Positions 57,583 through 64,000 of a stretch of 64,000 bases of DNA are shown one piece after another. Source of the DNA: Prunus persica (Eukaryota; Streptophyta; Magnoliopsida; Rosales; Rosaceae); assembly GCF_000346465.2 (NCBI RefSeq), contig NC_034009.1:46617657-46681656 (forward strand), in the 5' to 3' direction. The position numbers and the translations under genes were made by a program. The first letter of the stretch is position 1; each line of letters begins with the position of its first letter. The notes beneath the pieces were generated by a model. The model worked only from the letters and a program-made list of their open reading frames with translations. It was not told the origin of the DNA and made no database searches.

Positions 57583-60500
57583 ATGCACGGACGACCCCGC
57601 AAAGCCCCGACAAGAGAAGATGAAGCAGGTTCAGCAGGCAAGGGCAAAAAGCTTGGGTCCCTCCAGTCTCAACTCCTATACAACCACCACAAGAAGATTT
57701 ATAACGAGGAAGCTCTCGACCTCAGTGCCAAAACCCTCCAGATAAACCCCGACTTTTACACTGCTTGGAACTACAGAAAGCTCGCTGTCCAACACAAACT
57801 CGCTGCTTCCCACCCAGACTTCAACTCCATTTTCGACCCAGAACTTAGACTGGTTTGTTTGATTTTGATTTGATTTGTTTTGTGGATTGAGAGACTTGAA
57901 ATTGATGTCTCTTATTGATTGTTCCTATTCCTGTAGGTTGAGATTGCGTTGGGAACGAATCCTAAAGCCTACGGAGCGTGGTATCATCGTGAATGGGTGC
58001 TAAGAAGGCTAAGCAAGGCTCATTCTTCTTCATCTTATTTGAATGATTATTTAGACCACGAACTCCAGCTTCTTGAAACATTGCTCAAGCGTGATTCCCG
58101 TAATTTCCATGCTTGGAATCACTGCAGGTCAAACTTCAGCTACCAATTTCCATTTTGTGCTGACACCTCAACTTATTTAATTTAGTTGGTTCCTTTTTCT
58201 TTTCTTATTTTCATTTTTCAGATTTCTAGCTGCATTGTTCAATACATCAGACCATGAGGAATTGAAGTTTACCAACGAAATGATACAAGATAACCAGGAC
58301 AATTTGAGCAATTACTCAGTGTGGCACCATCGTAGGTAGCACTTGGATTTTCTTTTACCAATTTAAGTTTAATAATTGGAATTGGAAACCATTTCAAGTT
58401 GATTGTTTGATCCGAATATGTTGTCACCAAACAGCTGCTTTAGTCTGAATATGATCTATTTATAACTCTGACTCTGCTGTGATCTCAGTAAATTATGTTT
58501 CCTCGTTTTTGTTACTTGTAATTTTGGTTCTTCTCTTGCTGCTTCTTTTGTTTTGTTAACGGATTGTAACATGTCATGCATCTTCTTGTATTACCATTTT
58601 CCACCAACAAACCCATACATATAGTGCCAATGGGTTCCTACCTCAGTGGTTGAGGTGTTCCCTCTCCCCCTCAGCAGCACCTTGAAAAACCCAAGTAATA
58701 TTTCCCCACCTCCCAGCGTTGACCAAACAAAAAAACCCGTACATATAGTAGTTCACAAGGCTACTTTTTTCAGTTTACGTTGGAAATATATTTACAACAT
58801 TTGGAAGGCTCAATTATGTGATTCCATCTTCTGCGTTATGATGCACCCTTGCTTAAACATGTTTATTACTAGTTGAATCTAATTGAGGAACTTGCAGAGT
58901 ACTTCTGTCTGGTTTGCTGAAGAAAAAGGCTCAAGGATTTTCCTCAAAAGAGAAGGTTTTGCATGATGAGTATGAGCTTGTGGACGGTGCTATTGTCGCG
59001 GGTACGGAAGATCAAAGTGGTTGGTTTTATCATTTTTCACTTCTTGAGCAAACGGTGAACGTGGATGCTCCTTTTCTTGTTTCTTCTTGGCCTTCCCATG
59101 GATCTAATGTCCTTCTATCGAGAAATAGGTGCTCAGATGACTGTTCTTTGTCTCAGTTTGACAGCTTCCATTCCAGTTCAGGAACATTTCCACTGATACT
59201 TTATTTTACTAAAGCTGTTCAAGGTGTAAATTCATCGACAATAACCATTGAATCTTCGTTTTGCACAAAAAATGATCTGCACTGGACTCCACTTATACAA
59301 AATAGATCCCAGTTTTTCCAAGCTTGGGTTACTCATATTATATTTCCAGCTGCAAACCCTCATTCTTCTGAACCTTATCTGCTGGAAATTAGTGTTGGAC
59401 AGTCTCAGGGCATCATATCTCAAAACGGCTTTCCTTATAGCCATCCGACACAGTTTAACTTCAAAGTGCATCTATGCCTGGGAGAAACTGAACGAGGTAA
59501 AGTTGAAGACCTGGATGGGGATATAATTTTGTGGAAGGATGAAAATTTTCATGCACTCCAAACAAAATCGCAGGAGCCACATGAAGTAGTTTCTCTTGAT
59601 CAGCTAATTATTAATGATGTTCATGAGCCAAACACTTCAAATTGGCGTGCAGCGATTGTTGCTAATGAAATAGATTTATTCCAGAACTTGTTATTCTGGT
59701 AGGCTGGTTTCATAGCTATGGCCGCTTTGAATTTAGAAGTTGCCCTTTTGTTACATTTCCTTATTTTTCTAAGTCATCCAACTTGTCTTTTTTTTTTTTT
59801 TTTTTGGCAGTAAAATTGGAATTCTGACGCTTGCAAGATTGTTGACAGCTATAAATGTTCTTTTGTCCCGATTTACAAACAAAACAGTCGATTCTAAAGA
59901 AGTTCTTGAACTTTATAAAGACTTAATAAAGTTGGATCCTTGCATTCTCAGTATTACAAAGATCAGCAGAGCTTAGTTTTCCCGCAGGAGGTAATGCTCT
60001 CTTCTTCTCATGTAGTCAAGCATAATCCTCAATCCTTTATGGATGTGACCTTACTTGTCGATGGTGCTGCTACATGTGCGCCTCGGGTCAATACCTTTTT
60101 GTCTGGACTACACTGACTTCAATGCTTTAAAATCAAATAATCTAATTTAGGGATGAAAGTGATGAATGAATACACCCATGTTGATGCATCTGTGTTTCAA
60201 CCATTGTTTTAGTACCAGGGAATTGGATAGTATTGATACCTTGTTTATAGGATGCTTATGACACTTGAATCGGATAATATAATTTCTGAAGTGATAAAGC
60301 ATTTGTTGCCCTAGCACATTATCCGCTGTTCTGGGTGTTGCAATTTTGCTTCTTGCTAAGACTGGTCCTAAATGATGTCAGTAGCTATGTGTTTCAACTT
60401 CACTTGAAGTGATTGGATAGGCTATTTTATTGGATTTCTAAATATTGGATTCTATAATTTATTTATCACATTTTGTGGGTATTGCAGGTAACTTCCAACA

Positions 60501-61519
60501 GGGAGTCTCTGCAGAGACACTGCTGTAGTTATAAAAATTTGTCTTCTGCAAGCATTGGTAATTATAAGTGTGTACGACTAAATAATATATCCTTATCACG
60601 AATAGGGTCTATTGAGAAATTATTGTGGGTTAGCATGCTAGACCTCAGCCACAATGAACTTTGTTCTATTGAAGGTGTGCTTACTTTTGTTCATGTTGTG
60701 AATCATTTATGTCTATCTCGTAGCCCTGCCTTCTTTTTATCCAGATTGTGTTTAATTTCCTGCAATTTACTTGGGAAGTTGTGCTTATTGCATATAGGTA
60801 TAGTTTAATTTATTTATTTTATGACCAAAAAAATTAATTTATTTGTTTCCGACTTTCCGTCTTCCCGTGGAACTCATATAGTTGGGAAACAATTTTATAT
60901 ACACACATACATAGTTTGGTCAATCTGGGAATATATTGGTAGCCTGTTAGAGGACATCGCATGATTTAGAAATTGGATTCTGGAAAGCTTTTGTTTTCTT
61001 ACACTAGCTGCAATGCTAAAACTTCTAAATTATACAGAACTTTAATTGTTTAGATTGTGAGTGGCAAATCATCTTTTTGACTTGGCTCTTTGGACAGGAT
61101 TGGAGGCAATGCAGCTTCTGTCTTGCTTAAATCTGAGCGTCAACAAATTCAGTAGTTTCTCTGCCCTGGGACCTTTGAGATTGCTGAAGTCACTAAAAGT
61201 TCTGAATATCTCTTACAATGAGATAGGTTTACACACGATTGACACGACAAGATATCTCTGTTCATCTCCTCTTGCACACACAGAGGAAACTTGTTGAAAC
61301 TGTGACGAAATTATGCCCAGGGGTGTCAGTGTGACGAATTATTGGGAAGCTTTTCTGATTTTTTTTTTTTTTTTGATGAAAGCTTTTCTGATTTTTAAAA
61401 GCTTGAGGTTGATGCAATTAGACATTGCGGGGAATGCAATTGCTGGTGAAAATTTCAAGTCATTTTTGGTCAAGGTAGTTCCTTCACTTCAGTGGCTGGA
61501 TGGTGATAAATTGCATTAA
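57583..61519 (+). CDS. RGTA1: Rab geranylgeranyltransferase alpha subunit (RGTA), C-terminal LRR frame broken
   Basis: The alpha subunit of GGTase-II pairs with the beta subunit and REP to prenylate Rab GTPases in the cytosol. Exons: 57583-57852, 57937-58127, 58222-58335, 58898-59698, 59811-59990, 60488-60674, 61098-61519. It starts MHGRPRKAPT, usual for the family, and has five PFTA repeats (e.g. NPDFYTAWNYRKLAVQ, NPKAYGAWYHREWVL, SRNFHAWNHCRF). An Ig-like insert (SSSGTFPLILYFTKAVQGVN) and LRRs (LWVSMLDLSHNELCSIEG, LNISYNEIG) follow. Two lesions are visible. In exon 5, after KLDP, one base is missing around 59940, so the frame ends at 59974-59976 (513 residues) while the next frame continues HSQYYKDQQSLV. 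In exon 7 a TGA (61295-61297) stands where Trp is expected. A 30-bp in-frame insertion with a T run lies near 61352-61385. Either the gene now makes a truncated enzyme with the prenyltransferase part only, or the lesions are sequence errors. Confidence 0.88.
58625..58732 (+). mobile_element. Short SINE in RGTA intron 3
   Basis: A 108-bp insert is flanked by 16-bp repeats with one mismatch, 'aaacccatacatatag' (58609-58624) and 'aaacccgtacatatag' (58733-58748). It has a pol III A-box-like 'cctcagtggttgagg' near its start and an A-rich end. These are the marks of a tRNA-derived SINE. Confidence 0.65.
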
Positions 61520-62626
61520 CCTTTTTCGTTGTCTAGTTCTATTTGTGTGGGTTTTCCCTTTTCATTTATCCGGTTCATTTGTCCGATATGCTAGCCCCGC
61601 ACATGATTACACATTCACTACTCGGTTAATGTTGGTAACTTATTGGTAGGTAGCGGTTTGACTGCAGAATCAAAACAGTTCAAGTTTTTGTGCCAGCTTC
61701 CTTCAAGCTATTTATGTATTTATTTATTTTTTGTTCCAGTGAAAATGGGATTTTGTGTTTTCATGATATGTCGTGCATCTGAATATGAGAAGGCCTCTTA
61801 ACTATTAGGGCATCAGGATGCTGTATTTTAAGCAAAAGATTATTGCATGTAACCAGAATATACACCCTCTCTCACATGTAGGGTAATCAAGGAATTGGAA
61901 TCAGAACTAATCCCCTAGTTGATTACGGATTTTTAATGTGAAACTCACATAAGTGTATATTTAAATCTATGAAACACATTATATACATTGTGTATATCGT
62001 GCCTGTTTTCGACACAACCCAGTTTTATAGACCCGAAACCCAGTTGTAATTTGTAAAGAAGAATAGACGGAACGTTTTGATCAATAAGATTCATTAAAGA
62101 ATTTCATCCCATGAGAAGGAGCTAGTAGTTCAATATGAGCCACACACACTAATCGCATGCTTGTATGATTGCAAAGGACATGGATGTGATATAAACTAAT
62201 TTGTGCAAGAATGGATTGCTGCTTACTAACACAACATGGATCAATTCAATACCAGAAAGAGTGATTGTTCGAGAGGATATCTGTATAGTGAAACGGATTG
62301 ATACAATGTACAAATGAGAAGTAACAAAACAAAATTAATGTATTGATAAAAGAAAAAAAGGGTACAAAATTAATGTTTGTATCAATCCCGAGACAAAATT
62401 GTAAATGTGGAATATGTGTAAGATGATGTATTAATCCAATGAATTACACTTCGGTATGTTTGGTTCATGGAAAAGATTTGATGGGAAATAATTTCTCATG
62501 TTTTTCCCAAGAAATGGAAGATGGAAGATTTCTTTCTAATGTTTGGTAATCCTGAGAAAGTAACAAAGAAAAACCACTTTGGTAATCCTGCGTATATATA
62601 TTAATATATTTGTGTATATATATATA
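61520..62626. other. RGTA 3' flank and intergenic sequence
   Basis: 3' UTR-like sequence, then AT-rich DNA. From about 62455 ('tatgtttggttcatgg') to 62590 there are A/T-rich, partly mirrored phrases ('gtttggtaatcc' twice) that may be a MITE, not closed. No gene seen. Confidence 0.3.
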
Positions 62627-63027
62627 CAGTCCCCTTCTATTGAGGGATCCCTCAAATAAAATTATTTGAGGGACGCCCTTTAGGGTACCCTACAATTTTT
62701 TTCCCAATGATCCAAACTATCTATTTTTTAGGTCTTCATTCATAGATCATCCTAACAAAAAATTAGACAAATCGGAAACCGTTTCGATATCTAATTATGT
62801 CTTACAAAATCAATGAACACGGTACTTCAAGAAAATGCTAAAATTTCAATAACTTAATTGAGTGGTCAAATGATATCGGATTCAAGTGATTTTTTGTAGG
62901 GATGATCTTTGAATGAGTATCTACAAAATAGACGGTTTGGATTAGTGAAATACAATCCGGAGTGGGGCCTACAAGGGGTGTCCCTCAAATAAGCTTATTT
63001 GAGGGATCCCTCAATGGAAGCTCTCTG
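62627..63027. mobile_element. 401-bp MITE, Tc1/mariner-like, flanked by TA
   Basis: The left end (cagtccccttctattgaggg...) and the reverse complement of the right end (cagagagcttccattgaggg...) match through 'attgagggatccctcaaata' and beyond. TA flanks both ends (62625-62626 and 63028-63029). The terminal part contains the palindrome 'tgagggatccctca'. The interior has mirrored phrases ('ccaatgatccaaactatcta' against 'agacggtttggattagtg'). Confidence 0.8.
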
Positions 63028-63111
63028 TATTATATATACATATATATAATATATATTTCAACAATATAGCTATTCAGTTACACAGCAGGTTTTTTTTTTA
63101 AAAAAAAATTT

Positions 63112-63413
63112 ATAGTATAGCCGCGCGGCTATACTATTTAAAATAATAACAATAAATAATCGGCCGCATGGGCTAGCCGGATTTTTAAAAAAAATTTAAT
63201 TAATAGTATAGCCGGCCGGCTATACGAAAAAAATAATAATAATTGGCCGCCTAGGCACTAGGCGGGCGCCTAGGAGCTGAGCGTGTGCTTTTAAAAAATA
63301 ATTAAAAAAAAATAGTAGAGCCGCGCGGCTATACGCTTTAAATATAATATAATTAAAGAGTATAGCCGAACAGCTATACGGGTCCTTTTAAAATTAAAAT
63401 AGCCGGTCGGCTA
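63112..63413. repeat. Array of short GC-core palindromes
   Basis: Within 300 bp of AT-rich DNA there are repeated palindromes sharing TAGCCG...CGGCTA arms: a perfect 26-bp one at 63112-63137 (gtatagccgcgcggctatac core), a perfect 20-bp one at 63206-63225 (gtatagccggccggctatac), an almost perfect one at 63315-63334, a 7-bp stem with 6-nt loop at 63360-63379, and a short one at 63400-63413. Between them lie 'cggccgcatgggctagccgg' (near 63162-63181) and 'gcctaggcactaggcg' (near 63247-63262). The spacing is about 40-110 bp. Nothing coding is visible. Confidence 0.85.
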
Positions 63414-63699
63414 ATTATTGGTAAAATGATCTCCCAGTGTAAAACTTGGTTAAACGATCCCTATAAATATATCTTATTGCCGCGTATCACCTTTTTCTAA
63501 CTTTTTGTTTTCCTCTTATAAAATCGTTGTCTGCCGTCTCTGGTTCGCTCTCACACAGCTTGCATATATGTATATGTGTGTGTATATATATTGAGTAATA
63601 AAGTACAATATATATTGAGTAACTCCACTACTAATAATAATACAAAGCATTTTGTGATAAAACATCCTGCTGGTCCGTCTCGCGTGAGCAAGATCTGTG

Positions 63700-64000
63700 A
63701 AATTAGAGATTTTGTTAAGAAGAATAATTCTCAGTTGTTATTGATAGAGCCAAAAGGCTAAGTATTTATAGAGATATTACAAGCTTAACTAGGAAAACTA
63801 GGTTACTTGGAGACTACTCCAAATCAATTACAATCAACTAATAAAAGGAAACTAAATAACAATTTAATAACGTTCCTAATTTCCAACACTTCCCCTCAAG
63901 TTGGAGGGTGGATATCAAGAACGTCCAACTTGCACAAGAGATTGTGAAAGGTATTACTCCCAAAGGTTGCTGATAAAGAGGCAGTGGTGTCACTGCTGTA
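63700..64000 (-). mobile_element. 3' end of a Ty1-copia element, cut by the window edge
   Basis: On the minus strand the internal region ends with a reading like LSATFGSNTFHNLLCKLDVL, then DIHPPT and a stop, the usual copia polyprotein end ('CKLG..DI..P'). A polypurine tract 'cttgaggggaag' (antisense 63889-63900) and the LTR start 'tgttggaaattagg' (LTR inner boundary at 63888) follow. A minus-strand TATA-like 'ctataaatac' lies near 63757-63768. The outer LTR end is not resolved; 63713 ('tgttaaga') is one candidate but it may lie further left. The rest of the element lies beyond 64000. Confidence 0.65.

Overview
The window is nuclear DNA of a flowering plant, almost certainly a eudicot. The genes are AT-rich and split by many short GT-AG introns, the proteins belong to plant families (EBS1-type UGGT, AKT2-type potassium channel, BPS1-like protein, DUF26 fragment), and the gaps are full of plant transposable elements (MULE, hAT, TRIM, Ty1-copia, LINE, SINE, MITE). 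The repeat flavour suggests a woody rosid such as Rosaceae, but this is an impression and not shown by the sequence.

Layout. 1-2.2 kb holds MITE-like sequence, a frameshifted DUF26 (Gnk2-type) gene fragment and a copia RNase H relic. 2.3-27.4 kb (minus) is a complete 37-exon gene for UDP-glucose:glycoprotein glucosyltransferase (EBS1/UGGT). I could follow every exon in phase to a 1622-residue protein; its introns carry a LINE, an LTR piece, a TRIM, two SINEs and a MITE. 27.4-32.0 kb is intergenic with a long-TIR Mutator-like element and retroelement-like sequence. 32.6-40.2 kb (plus) is an 11-exon AKT2/3-type Shaker potassium channel of 842 residues with an unusual 8-residue duplication in its cyclic-nucleotide-binding domain. 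40.4-42.9 kb holds a truncated minus-strand copia element with a retroposon nested in its LTR. 43.0-44.1 kb (plus) is a two-exon BPS1-like gene. 45.3-46.2 kb is a hAT-like element. 47.1-50.2 kb (minus) is NOG1, a nucleolar GTPase with an uninterrupted coding region and a leader intron. 50.3-54.6 kb is a TE stack: a second hAT-like copy containing a solo LTR and a MITE, then a MULE with a transposase relic. 54.7-56.9 kb (plus) is CBF5/dyskerin. 57.6-61.5 kb (plus) is the alpha subunit of Rab geranylgeranyltransferase, whose LRR end is broken by a 1-nt frameshift and a nonsense codon. 61.5-64 kb is intergenic: a TA-flanked MITE, a striking array of short palindromes, and the end of a copia element leaving the window.

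Functional links. Two neighbours, NOG1 and CBF5, both act in nucleolar ribosome biogenesis (60S maturation and rRNA pseudouridylation), but they are separate genes and not an operon. EBS1 serves ER glycoprotein quality control, AKT2 phloem/guard-cell potassium transport, and RGTA Rab prenylation. No new multi-gene system was recognised. The most unusual signals are the palindrome array near 63.1-63.4 kb, the AKT2 in-frame duplication, and the loss of the RGTA LRR reading frame.
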